Positions 44,920 to 52,668 of a DNA stretch of 64,000 nucleotides are shown one piece after another. The notes under the pieces are model-generated. The model searched no databases and was not told the DNA's origin. It was given only the letters and a program-made list of their open reading frames with translations. The position numbers were made by a program, and so were the translations under genes. Origin of the DNA: Bryobacteraceae bacterium (GTDB lineage: Bacteria > Acidobacteriota > Terriglobia > Bryobacterales > Bryobacteraceae); the NCBI GenBank assembly GCA_023384675.1, contig JAHDVK010000008.1, positions 178,473 through 242,472 on the forward strand, read 5' to 3'. Numbering within the stretch: position 1 is the first letter of the stretch; the number at the start of each line of letters is the position of its first letter.

Positions 44920-45393
44920 TTAGCGCTTCTCCAGGCTGGCGACGGTGGCGCCCGCGGTGGGGACGATGTGGACGACGGTATCCGGGGAGGGAGCGACATA
45001 GCGGTCGCCGGCGGATTCCTCCATCCGCTGGGGACTCAGCATCCGCGCTTCCTCGACGCGAAGCATCCGCAACTGGTTGATCAGTTGCTCCCGCTGCTGA
45101 TGCAGGATGTCCACGCGCCGGCTGGCGAGCAGTTGGTAGCCGCCGGGCAGCAGGATGGAGATGAGCAGGAGACTGGTGACGAGCACGCCGGCCACCATGG
45201 AGACCGAAGCGAACCAGTCGCGGGTATCGCGCACAGCGGCAACGCGTTCGTTGTCGATCTCCTTCACAAAGAGCAGAATGTCCTCGCGCGGGAGGGCCCG
45301 AAGGCGATAGTCGGGCGACTCCTCGCCCTGATCCGCAGCGGTGGCCGCCTTCCCAGCCACCAGCCAATCGTAAAGTCCCGCCAGACTGGTCAT
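44920..45393 (-). CDS. ftsL: FtsL-like bitopic divisome protein
   Basis: 157 residues, one membrane helix at about 70-92 (VSMVAGVLVTSLLLISILLPGG) and a following coiled-coil-like segment (DILHQQREQLINQLRMLRVEEARML). The call rests on this layout and on its place between rsmH and ftsI; sequence similarity of FtsL proteins is always low. The cytoplasmic N-terminus (about 65 residues) is longer than in E. coli FtsL. ATG at 45393 is favoured by GGAGGA eight nt upstream over a TTG at 45408. Confidence 0.75.
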   Translation of the reverse strand: MTSLAGLYDWLVAGKAATAADQGEESPDYRLRALPREDILLFVKEIDNERVAAVRDTRDWFASVSMVAGVLVTSLLLISILLPGGYQLLASRRVDILHQQREQLINQLRMLRVEEARMLSPQRMEESAGDRYVAPSPDTVVHIVPTAGATVASLEKR

Positions 45394-45427
45394 GAGTGTA
45401 TCCTCCAAAACCGGCCAGAGCCGGCCG

Positions 45428-46303
45428 TCACAAAATCTCCACCGCCCGCAGCACGGCGCTGCGGCTTGCCGCGTTCTGCCTGAGTTCGTCCTCGCCCGGC
45501 CGGATGACGTGCCGGGTCAGGATGCGCGCCCGGCCGTCCCTGCCGAGGCGCTGAAAAGCGTGCTTCACCTTCCGGTCGTCCAGCGACTGAAAGGCGATGA
45601 CAACCCAGCGCGCGCCAGGTTTGAGGATGGCCGGAGCCTGATCGAGCAGGGCGTCCAACTCCTCGGGTTCGCTGTTGGTGGCCATACGGAGTGCCTGAAA
45701 GACGCGCGTCGCGGGATGCAGTTTTCCGGTCCGCGGCACGGCCGAAGCCACGATATCCGCCAGGTGACGGGTATCGCGGACCGGCCGAGCGCGAACCAGG
45801 GCTTTGGCAATTTTTCGCGGCGCCCTCCTTTCTTCTCCGTAGTGGTAAAGAATGTCCGAAAGTTCGAGTTCCGAGGCGCGATTCACCAGATCGGCGGCGG
45901 TGAGCTCTTGTGAGCGGTCCATGCGCATGTCCACAGGACCGGCTTGCTGAAAAGTGAAGCCGCGCTCCGGATCGGTCAGCTGCCAGCGGCTGACGCCCAG
46001 GTCGCAGAGCAGCCCGTCCACGGGCGCCCGGCCGAGCGTTTGGAGCGTCGCCTGAAGCTGCGAGAACCGGCTGTGGCGGAAGATGATGCGCGAGGCCAGG
46101 CCGGCGGATTCGGCGCGGGCTTGCGCCTTCGCGAGCGATTCGGCATCCCGGTCGAGACTGATGACCTGCGCGGTCTCGGGCAGGGCCGCCAGCTTCAGGG
46201 TGTGGCCGCCCAGGCCGCAGGTGGCATCCACAAAGACAGAACCCGGCTTCGGCGCCAGCCATTCCAGCGCTTCCCGCCACATCACCGGGTAATGCTCGTG
46301 CAT
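45428..46303 (-). CDS. rsmH: 16S rRNA (cytosine-1402-N4)-methyltransferase
   Basis: A 291-residue SAM-dependent methyltransferase (MraW). MHEHYPVMWREALEWL is the standard N-terminus, DATCGLGGHTLKLAAL the SAM loop, LLCDLGVSRWQLTDPERGF the catalytic-region signature and FQALRMATNSEPEELDALL the family hallmark. ATG at 46303 begins exactly at the family N-terminus, 4 nt after the mraZ stop; an in-frame start 15 codons upstream lies inside mraZ. Confidence 0.95.
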   Translation of the reverse strand: MHEHYPVMWREALEWLAPKPGSVFVDATCGLGGHTLKLAALPETAQVISLDRDAESLAKAQARAESAGLASRIIFRHSRFSQLQATLQTLGRAPVDGLLCDLGVSRWQLTDPERGFTFQQAGPVDMRMDRSQELTAADLVNRASELELSDILYHYGEERRAPRKIAKALVRARPVRDTRHLADIVASAVPRTGKLHPATRVFQALRMATNSEPEELDALLDQAPAILKPGARWVVIAFQSLDDRKVKHAFQRLGRDGRARILTRHVIRPGEDELRQNAASRSAVLRAVEIL

Positions 46304-46307
46304 ACAT

Positions 46308-46790
46308 TTAGATCGACCCCGACTCGTCGGCTTCGGCGATGAACCCACTCAGATACTCGTCCGCAACCGAGGTGGCCGCTTTGTACTGAGCCTCGGTATA
46401 GACCGTGACCTTGTCCTTGTCGAAGAGAAAATGGATTTGCTCGCCCTCGATCTTGAGCTCCTTGCGCAGGAGTTGAGGCAGGGTGATCTTGCCCGCCTTG
46501 TCCAGCGTGACGTCTTCGCCATACCGGGCTGCCGCCAAAGTGAGAGCCTTGCGCTTCTTGGGCTCGTTGGCGAAGCCGTCCAGGGTGCGCTCCCAACTGC
46601 CGTTCATGTAGATTCGGGCCATGCCGTTGAGCATGGTGATATACATGCGCTTGCTGGTAAGTTGTTCAAGATATTCGAGAAATCGCGCAGGCAGCTTAAT
46701 CCGGCCATTGGCGTCGACACGAACGGCCATGAACCCGCGTGGGTTTTCGGGGCTCTCGACCTGACCAGATGTGGGCGCCTGGGTCACCAT
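46308..46790 (-). CDS. mraZ: Transcriptional regulator MraZ
   Basis: 160 residues with two tandem SpoVT/AbrB-like swapped-hairpin domains: first at about 20-65 (GFMAVRVDANGRIKLPARFL) and second at about 90-135 (EDVTLDKAGKITLPQLLRKE). MraZ forms a ring that binds repeated sites upstream of its own gene and represses the dcw operon. ATG at 46790 is chosen because an in-frame start at 46835 would fall in the predicted -10 box. A pair of 10-bp repeats lies directly upstream. Confidence 0.92.
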   Translation of the reverse strand: MVTQAPTSGQVESPENPRGFMAVRVDANGRIKLPARFLEYLEQLTSKRMYITMLNGMARIYMNGSWERTLDGFANEPKKRKALTLAAARYGEDVTLDKAGKITLPQLLRKELKIEGEQIHFLFDKDKVTVYTEAQYKAATSVADEYLSGFIAEADESGSI

Positions 46791-46810
46791 TTTCGACTTT
46801 CTTCGACTTT
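46791..46810. repeat. Two 10-bp direct repeats before mraZ, possible MraZ operator
   Basis: On the minus strand AAAGTCGAAG then AAAGTCGAAA, exactly contiguous and abutting the mraZ start codon. A 10-bp period is typical of MraZ binding repeats (one helical turn each), although the known boxes read TGGG-like, not GTCG. Confidence 0.45.
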
Positions 46811-46834
46811 TCGGGCCGAATTGTGCCTGGGACA

Positions 46835-46863
46835 ATCATATCGGGCATTCTGAGGGAGATCAA
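46835..46863 (-). promoter_or_regulatory. Candidate promoter of the dcw operon
   Basis: Minus strand TTGATC (46863-46858), 17-nt spacer, TATGAT (46840-46835). It predicts a start at about 46828 and a leader of about 38 nt that contains the 10-bp repeats. It drives some 18 kb of cotranscribed genes if no internal promoter exists. Confidence 0.6.
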
Positions 46864-47021
46864 TAGTTTTTCACTTTCTTTCTAAAACTTTCTTGTATTT
46901 TCGCCTTTTGTTTGCTATTACTGCTCTTCCTATCCCGGAGTGGGATCGGTATGACCTGCCCGGCGCCCCCCCGGAAATCCGCTCCACGTTGGTTTGACGA
47001 GACCTGCTGTGTGCGAAAAGC

Positions 47022-47048
47022 TTGACACGACGGGGAGGGGACTATACA
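47022..47048 (+). promoter_or_regulatory. Candidate promoter of the PEP-CTERM gene
   Basis: TTGACA (47022-47027), 15-nt spacer, TATACA (47043-47048), 25 nt before the ATG at 47073. The spacer is short; TACAGT two nt further on gives 17 nt with a poorer hexamer. Confidence 0.45.
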
Positions 47049-47072
47049 GTAGGGCACAGAGGAGAAAGCACC

Positions 47073-47756
47073 ATGCTGCAATTGGAGGATCACCGATCAG
47101 TGCGTGCGCGAGTGGGGCGATGGGGGGGAAGTGTGGCCCGCCTGGTTGCGGTCGTAGCGCTCGGATCGCTATGCTTGCACGCCGGCCTGATCATCGACGC
47201 CGGACCCTCGTCGAATATCCAGAATTTTTTGACGGGCCCCTATGTAGCGGGAACTGAGTTCACCACGGCAACCACTTTGACGATTCGTGCGCTCGGGACC
47301 CTCGATCCGACGGGAACTGGCTTGGTCGGTGACCGGCCAGTAGGCCTCTGGGATACGGCAACAGAGGCGTTGCTGGCATCGGTGATCGTGACGCCATTCA
47401 GTCCGACGGTGCCGAGCGCCCAGGGGACCGCAGTCTGGTACATGGGGAATATTTCCGATCTGGTGATCGGCCCTGGCACTTATCGGGTCGCCTCGTGGAT
47501 GGAATTTAACGCGGATGCCTTAGGCAACGACAAGATCGGCATCGGCGTCATCTTGACATCCGGCTATGTTCGAACCGACTTTCCCAATGGCGGATTCGCC
47601 TACCCGGACCTTACGTTCAGTTCCCAGGCGATTCGGGCAACCGCATCCACCTCGAACTACGAAGCCACGGCAATTCCAGAGCCGGCTTCGCTTATGCTTG
47701 CGGGCCTGGGCCTTGGTTTTCTCGCCTTGCTGCGCAGGCGCATCAACTCACGCTAA
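47073..47756 (+). CDS. PEP-CTERM sorting domain-containing secreted protein
   Basis: 227 residues: a signal peptide with long basic N-region (VRARVGRWGGSVARLVAVVA), a beta-rich ectodomain, and a C-terminal PEP-CTERM signal: AIPEPASLMLAG (Pro-Glu-Pro), a hydrophobic helix (LMLAGLGLGFLALL) and a basic tail (RRRINSR). Exosortase cleaves such signals and the protein is handed to the cell surface or exopolysaccharide. The ectodomain resembles the DUF4082-type beta sandwiches but I cannot assign it. ATG at 47073 with GGAGAAAG upstream is preferred over starts inside the promoter. No exosortase is in the window; an exopolysaccharide locus starts near 60.4 kb. Confidence 0.85.
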   Translation: MLQLEDHRSVRARVGRWGGSVARLVAVVALGSLCLHAGLIIDAGPSSNIQNFLTGPYVAGTEFTTATTLTIRALGTLDPTGTGLVGDRPVGLWDTATEALLASVIVTPFSPTVPSAQGTAVWYMGNISDLVIGPGTYRVASWMEFNADALGNDKIGIGVILTSGYVRTDFPNGGFAYPDLTFSSQAIRATASTSNYEATAIPEPASLMLAGLGLGFLALLRRRINSR

Positions 47757-47812
47757 CGCCCCCGGCGTTCTCTCATCGGCCTGGAAGCCGCAGCAGGCAG
47801 TTGCGGTAATCC

Positions 47813-48415
47813 ATGGAGCATGGCGGGAGTAGGGCTGCGTCTGCTACTCTGGCGGCTGTGTTGACGCGATTGTACGATATAGACCCAGGTCCGGAGAGTC
47901 CGGAACTGGTGCGGGCGATTATCGAGATCCCGAAGGGTTCAGCGAACAAGATTGAGTACGACGGGGACTTGGGGCTGTTCCGGCTGGACCGGTCGTTATA
48001 CTCGCCGATGCACTATCCCGGGGATTACGGCTTTATTCCGGGCACGCTGGCGGAGGACAACGACCCGCTGGACGTGCTGGTGCTGGTGTCGGAGGCCAGT
48101 TTCACGGGCTGCCTGATCGAAGTGCGCCCGGTGGGCGTGCTGAACATGGTGGACCGGGAGGAAAACGACCAGAAGATCATCGCGGTGCCGACGCGGAATC
48201 CGCGGTACGACCAGATCCACACAATGGATCAGGTTTTCGCGCACGTAAGGCGCGAATTGGAGCATTTCTTCACGATCTACAAGGAGCTTGAGGGCCGGAT
48301 CGCGGTGATGCAGGGATGGGGCGGCCCGCGCGAGGCGCGGCGCTGCATTCTGGAGTCGCGGGAGCGCTATCTGGCTGAAAAGGCGGCGCCGGAGCCGTCG
48401 GGCGAGGGGATTTAG
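47813..48415 (+). CDS. ppa: Inorganic pyrophosphatase (family I)
   Basis: A soluble, Mg-dependent enzyme that hydrolyses PPi from biosynthetic reactions. The PPase signature DNDPLDVLV (three metal-binding aspartates) is present together with EIPKGSANKIEYD and PGDYGFIPGT. 200 residues from the ATG at 47813; the first 15 residues are not part of the family fold and a GTG at 47858 may be the true start (185 residues). The C-terminal tail after about 185 is variable. Adjacent to pgk but convergent with it. Confidence 0.92.
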   Translation: MEHGGSRAASATLAAVLTRLYDIDPGPESPELVRAIIEIPKGSANKIEYDGDLGLFRLDRSLYSPMHYPGDYGFIPGTLAEDNDPLDVLVLVSEASFTGCLIEVRPVGVLNMVDREENDQKIIAVPTRNPRYDQIHTMDQVFAHVRRELEHFFTIYKELEGRIAVMQGWGGPREARRCILESRERYLAEKAAPEPSGEGI

Positions 48416-48438
48416 GCGCGACGGCTCCGGCTGCCGGA

Positions 48439-49608
48439 TTACTTGTCCGAGAGGGCGGCCACGCCGGGCAGGGTGAGTCCGGAGAGGAACTCGAGAGAGG
48501 CGCCGCCGCCGGTGGAGATGTGGCTGATTTTCGCTGACAGGCCGGCCTGTTTGACGGCCTTTTCCGAATCGCCGCCGCCGACGACAGAGAGCGCGCCGGA
48601 ATTGGCCACGGCTTCCGCGATGGCGACGGTACCGGCGTCGAAGGGGGCCTTCTCGAAGACGCCCATCGGGCCATTCCAGATGATGGTCTTCGCGCCGGCG
48701 ATGACTTCGGCGAAAGCGGCGCGGGTGGCGGGGCCGATGTCCATACCCATCTTGCCATCGGGGATTTCGGTGACGACTTCGTTGGGAGCGCCGGCTTCGA
48801 AGAGTTCAGCGACCACGTGGTCAGTGGGCAGCATGAGCTTATCGCTGGCCTTGGCCAGGAGTTCCTTGGCGAGATCGACCTTGTCCTCCTCCACCAGGCT
48901 TTTGCCGGTGGGCAGGCCCTGGGCCTTGGCGAAGGTGTAGGCCATGGCGCCGCCGATGAGAAGCTTGTCCACAAATTTCAGCAGGTTTGAGATCACCTCG
49001 ATCTTGTCGGAGACCTTGGCTCCGCCGAGGATGCCGATGCAGGGGTGCTCGGGCGACTGGGTGCATTTGAAGAGATATTCGAGTTCCTTTTCCATCAGCA
49101 GGCCGGCGGCGGCGGGTTTCAGGAACTGGATGATGCCTTCGGTGGAGGCGTGGGCGCGGTGGGCGGTGCCGAAGGCGTCGTTCACATAGAGTTCGCCGAG
49201 GGCGGCGAGATGTTTGGCGAATTCGGGGTCGTTTTTCTCTTCTTCGGCGTGATAGCGGAGGTTTTCGAGCAGCAATACCTCGCCGGGTGCGGGCAGCATG
49301 GCTTCCACCACCGGGCCGATGCAATCCGGGGCCATCCGGACGGGCTTGCCGAGGAGTTCGGCGAGGCGCGCGGCGGCGGGCTTCAGGCTCATTTCGGGGT
49401 TCACTTTACCCTTGGGACGGCCGAGATGGGAGGCGAGGACGAGCGCGGCTCCGCGTTCGAGCGCGTACTGGATGCTGGGTAGCGCGGCTTTGATGCGTTT
49501 GTCGGAGGTAATCTCCTGACCGCCATTGGCCAGCGGGACATTGAAATCGACGCGCATGAAGACGCGTTTGCCCTTCAAATCAAGATCGCGAATGGAGAGT
49601 TTAGCCAT
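48439..49608 (-). CDS. pgk: Phosphoglycerate kinase
   Basis: A 389-residue two-domain glycolytic kinase converting 1,3-bisphosphoglycerate and ADP to 3-phosphoglycerate and [11 protein letters not shown] is the N-terminal signature, SHLGRPKG and [10 protein letters not shown] line the substrate site, GGAKVSDKI starts the nucleotide domain and [13 protein letters not shown] binds phosphates. Complete. No gap gene precedes it. The nearest glycolytic neighbours are eno and gpmA, about 5 kb away. Confidence 0.96.
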   Translation of the reverse strand: MAKLSIRDLDLKGKRVFMRVDFNVPLANGGQEITSDKRIKAALPSIQYALERGAALVLASHLGRPKGKVNPEMSLKPAAARLAELLGKPVRMAPDCIGPVVEAMLPAPGEVLLLENLRYHAEEEKNDPEFAKHLAALGELYVNDAFGTAHRAHASTEGIIQFLKPAAAGLLMEKELEYLFKCTQSPEHPCIGILGGAKVSDKIEVISNLLKFVDKLLIGGAMAYTFAKAQGLPTGKSLVEEDKVDLAKELLAKASDKLMLPTDHVVAELFEAGAPNEVVTEIPDGKMGMDIGPATRAAFAEVIAGAKTIIWNGPMGVFEKAPFDAGTVAIAEAVANSGALSVVGGGDSEKAVKQAGLSAKISHISTGGGASLEFLSGLTLPGVAALSDK

Positions 49609-49672
49609 GATGGATTTAGGACCTCAAATGCTTAGATTATCACTTTGCGGCTGCGCGCCCGCGAGGTGACGA

Positions 49673-50515
49673 TCAGGGAACCCAGCGGGCTTTGTAGAGG
49701 CGTTCGCCGGCCAGGCGGAGGGTGCGTGGCGGGGTCAGGAATTCCAGGCGTTCGCTCCACCAGTTGGGCGGGTCGGCCTGGATGTAGACGGTTTCCCCGG
49801 TGGCGGGGTGGGGCGCGACGCTTTTGACGTGCGCCAGACCGCCGATTTGGGGGTGGAGGCGGAAGGTGCGGGAATCGCGGTCGAAATGCCAGACGCCGTC
49901 ATGGGTGGTGACGCCGAGCAACGAGGAGCCGGGTTCGGGCCAGAGGTCGTGGCCACCTTCGTCCGGCAGTTCGAATTCGCCTTTGAGTTTGAGTTCAGGA
50001 GTGAGCGCCAGCAGCACGCGTCCGCCGAGTGCCCAGAGGGTCTGGCGGGCATCGTCCCAAACGACGCCGTGGCCGGAGTAGAGCTCCGTGGAGGCGAGTT
50101 CCTTTTCGGGCGTGGCGCTGTCGAACAGGACAACGCGATTGCCGCCGCGCTGGCGGGTGGAGCAGGCGACGGCGATGCGGCCGCCGGGGAGCATCGCGGC
50201 GGAGTGGGCGTTGGCGCCCTGGGCCCAGAAATGGACGCGGCCCGAAGGGCGTTCAATCAGGGCGACGCCGTCGCTCGAGGCGGTAATGAGGATGCGGCCG
50301 CCTTCGACGGGCTTGCATTCGTCGATGGTCCGGAACAGCTTGCGGTAGGCGGGCGGCAGTTCCGGACGGTCTTCCGCGCGCCAGCTCCACAGCCGGCGCG
50401 GGCTGCCGGCGGAGACGTCGAGAGCCACAAGTTCATCCCAGCCGCAGACGAGCAGTTCCCGGCGGGGGGGCTGCGTGAGCGCCGCCGCACCGATCAATGC
50501 CTGCCGCCGGGTCAT
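49673..50515 (-). CDS. DUF6528-like beta-propeller protein
   Basis: 280 residues: short N-terminal Tat-like signal (MTRRQALIGAAAL), then a beta-propeller-like series of strands (LLVCGWDELVALDV, RILITASSDGVALI, RIAVACSTRQRG, TLWALGGRVLLAL). The phrase ECKPVEGGRILITASSDGVA is characteristic of DUF6528, a family of unknown function in which the protein reads like a surface-bound data-display enzyme or polysaccharide binder. The downstream and upstream genes are co-oriented; overlap with the next gene start is nil (1 nt gap). Confidence 0.68.
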   Translation of the reverse strand: MTRRQALIGAAALTQPPRRELLVCGWDELVALDVSAGSPRRLWSWRAEDRPELPPAYRKLFRTIDECKPVEGGRILITASSDGVALIERPSGRVHFWAQGANAHSAAMLPGGRIAVACSTRQRGGNRVVLFDSATPEKELASTELYSGHGVVWDDARQTLWALGGRVLLALTPELKLKGEFELPDEGGHDLWPEPGSSLLGVTTHDGVWHFDRDSRTFRLHPQIGGLAHVKSVAPHPATGETVYIQADPPNWWSERLEFLTPPRTLRLAGERLYKARWVP

Positions 50516-50516
50516 C

Positions 50517-50957
50517 TCAGAACCTACGGACGAGCTTGTAGCGGAAGGGTTGGCGCTGATCCGCTTTGATGAGGGTGACCGTGAGCGAATCGCCGTCGCG
50601 AAGGTATTCGAGGCGGGTATCGGCGCCGTCCTGTTTGAAGAGGATGAGGTTGGGGGCGGTGCGCTCGACGCGCCAGCGCAGGGCGGCGTCCTTGTCTTCC
50701 CAGGCTTTCAATTCCGGGTGGAAGTGGCGCAGGTGGAGGACGAGTTCGCCGTCCCGCATTTCGATGGACTGGAATTCGGTGAAGGCGGTCTTGCCGCCGC
50801 GGACCATGCGGAAGATGGAGTGCATGGCGTCGCCTTCGGCGGGGAGCCAGATCTCTTCGATGATGGTGGCGCCGGATTCGCCCCGCCAGTAGCCTTTGAG
50901 AAAGGCGGCATCGGTGAATGAAACCGATGCGGCGAGCGCAATCACGGCGAGCAGCAT
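50517..50957 (-). CDS. DUF6265-like secreted protein
   Basis: 146 residues with a signal peptide (MLLAVIALAASVSFTDA). The mature part is a small beta-rich domain beginning FLKGYWRGESGATIIEEIWL and continuing with HSIFRMVRGGKTAFTEFQSI, which matches DUF6265 as I know it. Function unknown. ATG at 50957 overlaps the TerC stop by 1 nt (TGATG) and is served by GGGAGGAG inside the terC-family gene. Followed directly by the propeller protein, so terC, this gene and the propeller form one transcript. Confidence 0.72.
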   Translation of the reverse strand: MLLAVIALAASVSFTDAAFLKGYWRGESGATIIEEIWLPAEGDAMHSIFRMVRGGKTAFTEFQSIEMRDGELVLHLRHFHPELKAWEDKDAALRWRVERTAPNLILFKQDGADTRLEYLRDGDSLTVTLIKADQRQPFRYKLVRRF

Positions 50958-52012
50958 CAATCTCCTCCCAAGTCGTTCTCTTCCACAGGCAGCTTTTTGG
51001 GGAAGATCAGCGACAGCACGATGGAAGCGGCGATGACGCCGAGGATGATGCCAAGCGAGAGCGTGATCGGGAAGTGGCCGCCGTAAAGCTGATTGAGCCA
51101 CACCATTTTCAGGCCGACGAAGATGAGAACGATGGACAGGCCGTACTTCAGAAGGTGGAACAGGTGTACCGCGCCGGCGAGCAGGAAGAACAGGCTGCGC
51201 AGCCCGAGGATGGCGAAGACGTTCGAGGTGTAAACGATCAGCGGCTCGCGGGTGACGGCGAAGATGGCGGGGACTGAATCGACGGCGAAAAGGATGTCAG
51301 TCATCTCAAGGAACAGCAGGCAGACCAGCAGGGGTGTGGCCATGCGCTTGCCGTTCTCGACAACGAAGAAGCGCTGGCCTTCCAGACGAGGCGTCACCGG
51401 CACGTAGCGGCGGAACAGGCGAATGACGAAGTTCTTTTCCGGGTGGACCTCCTCGTCGCCGGTGAACATCATCTTGAATCCGGTGATGATGAGGAACACG
51501 CCAAAAAGGATCATCACCCACTGAAATTGGATCAGCACACTGCCGATGGCGATAAAAGCGCCGCGGAACACCAGCGCGCCGAGGATGCCGAAGAACAGGA
51601 CGCGGTGCTGGAACTCGCGGGGGATGGCGAAGTAGCGGAAGACAACAACGAAGACGAACATGTTGTCCACGCTCAGGGATTCCTCGAGGATGTAGCCGGT
51701 GAGGAATTCGAGCGCGACGCGTTTGGCGGCCGCCGCGGGGTCGAAGCCTGGAATCGCCATCAGTTCCTCTACCAGGGGGAAGCGCCACATGGAGTAGTGG
51801 TAGAGGCCGAAGTTGAACAGCATGGCCAGCGACACCCAGATACAGACCCAGATGCCGGCCTCCTTCATGCCCACGGCGTGGGCCTTGCGGTGGAACACGC
51901 CGAGGTCGAGCGCCAGCAAACCGATCACCAGCAAAGTGAAGCCGAGATAGAACCACCAGTAGTTCTCGAAGGGGAAGAGCCGGATTGACTGGAGTGCGGC
52001 GGTAGAGGACAA
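50957..52012 (-). CDS. TerC family integral membrane protein
   Basis: 351 residues with about nine membrane helices. Family hallmarks: GLLALDLGVFHRKAH, SLSVDNMFVFVVVF and ILFAVDSVPAIFAVT, with the intramembrane aspartates of the two VDN/VDS motifs likely binding metal. TerC/Alx proteins act in metal (Mn) efflux and in metalation of exported enzymes; tellurite resistance is a historic name. Full length (E. coli Alx 321 residues). First gene of the trio with the DUF6265 and DUF6528 genes. Confidence 0.92.
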   Translation of the reverse strand: MSSTAALQSIRLFPFENYWWFYLGFTLLVIGLLALDLGVFHRKAHAVGMKEAGIWVCIWVSLAMLFNFGLYHYSMWRFPLVEELMAIPGFDPAAAAKRVALEFLTGYILEESLSVDNMFVFVVVFRYFAIPREFQHRVLFFGILGALVFRGAFIAIGSVLIQFQWVMILFGVFLIITGFKMMFTGDEEVHPEKNFVIRLFRRYVPVTPRLEGQRFFVVENGKRMATPLLVCLLFLEMTDILFAVDSVPAIFAVTREPLIVYTSNVFAILGLRSLFFLLAGAVHLFHLLKYGLSIVLIFVGLKMVWLNQLYGGHFPITLSLGIILGVIAASIVLSLIFPKKLPVEENDLGGD

Positions 52013-52073
52013 ACCATCAGGATAGCAGGCGGCAACCCAAGACTTGCAGGTCCTCCAACCGCATTAGATCATG

Positions 52074-52580
52074 TTAGTCTTTCACGGCCTTGACCCAGGC
52101 GTGAGCGGTATAGACATTCCCGAGGGTAGAACGGTCCGGGCGAGGAAAGACGTAGATTACCGAATTGTCTTTACTGAGCACCAACTGCTGCTGTGCTACC
52201 TCGTTGGAGTCCCTGTACCGATCAAACCTGCTCGCAAGCCAGGGCACCCAAGGATCGAGGACAATGTGCCCGTCGTGATACCTTCGCTGTCCACCGGAAC
52301 CCGAATCCACACTCTCGAAATATAGGACGCCCGACTGCTTGGAGTACCACCTATTCCGCAGCGAGACCTGTGTTGGGCCTGCGCCTGCCATTGGTGATCG
52401 AGAAAGACTGCGGCCCTCTAACGCGTGAGCAGTCCACTGACCAACAAAAACCTTGGCGTTCTGGTGGGCTTGCCAGCGACTGGTGAATTCGAAGATCAGA
52501 CCCGCAACCACACTCGTGAAGACTCCACTGAGGAGTCCTAGGACAAACGGGAACCAGAATTCTAGGGACATATGTGACAT
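52074..52580 (-). CDS. Membrane-anchored protein of unknown family, divergent pair member A
   Basis: 168 residues. One membrane helix near the N-terminus (FWFPFVLGLLSGVFTSVVAG) then a soluble domain that looks beta-rich (FVGQWTAHALEG, NRWYSKQSGVLYFESVDSG, GHIVLDPWVPWL, NSVIYVFPRPDR). I recognise no family. Codons such as AGA, ATA and TTG are commoner here than in neighbours and local GC is visibly lower. Divergent from the next gene with an 88-nt gap. TM-plus-beta-domain proteins occur among CBASS effectors (for example Cap15), but no cyclase is present, so that is only a fold comparison. Confidence 0.6.
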   Translation of the reverse strand: MSHMSLEFWFPFVLGLLSGVFTSVVAGLIFEFTSRWQAHQNAKVFVGQWTAHALEGRSLSRSPMAGAGPTQVSLRNRWYSKQSGVLYFESVDSGSGGQRRYHDGHIVLDPWVPWLASRFDRYRDSNEVAQQQLVLSKDNSVIYVFPRPDRSTLGNVYTAHAWVKAVKD

Positions 52581-52668
52581 TCTATGGACCAGGATCCCAT
52601 CAGGGGGGGCTCAGCGACATCGCGCCGAGCCTCCCGATTGCTGACAATACCATTGATGGAGTAGGCCC

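Noticed and set aside
42721..45483. A 920-codon open frame on the plus strand opposite ftsI and ftsL
   Set aside because: Long antisense frames are expected at this GC; the minus strand has all transpeptidase motifs.
46791..46835. Earlier mraZ start at 46835 adding 15 residues
   Set aside because: It would lie inside the predicted -10 box and the extra residues are not part of the MraZ fold.
52074..52580. CBASS effector (Cap15-like) assignment for the membrane-anchored gene
   Set aside because: Only the gross layout (membrane helix plus beta-rich domain) agrees; there is one helix and not two, and no cyclase or ancillary gene is nearby.
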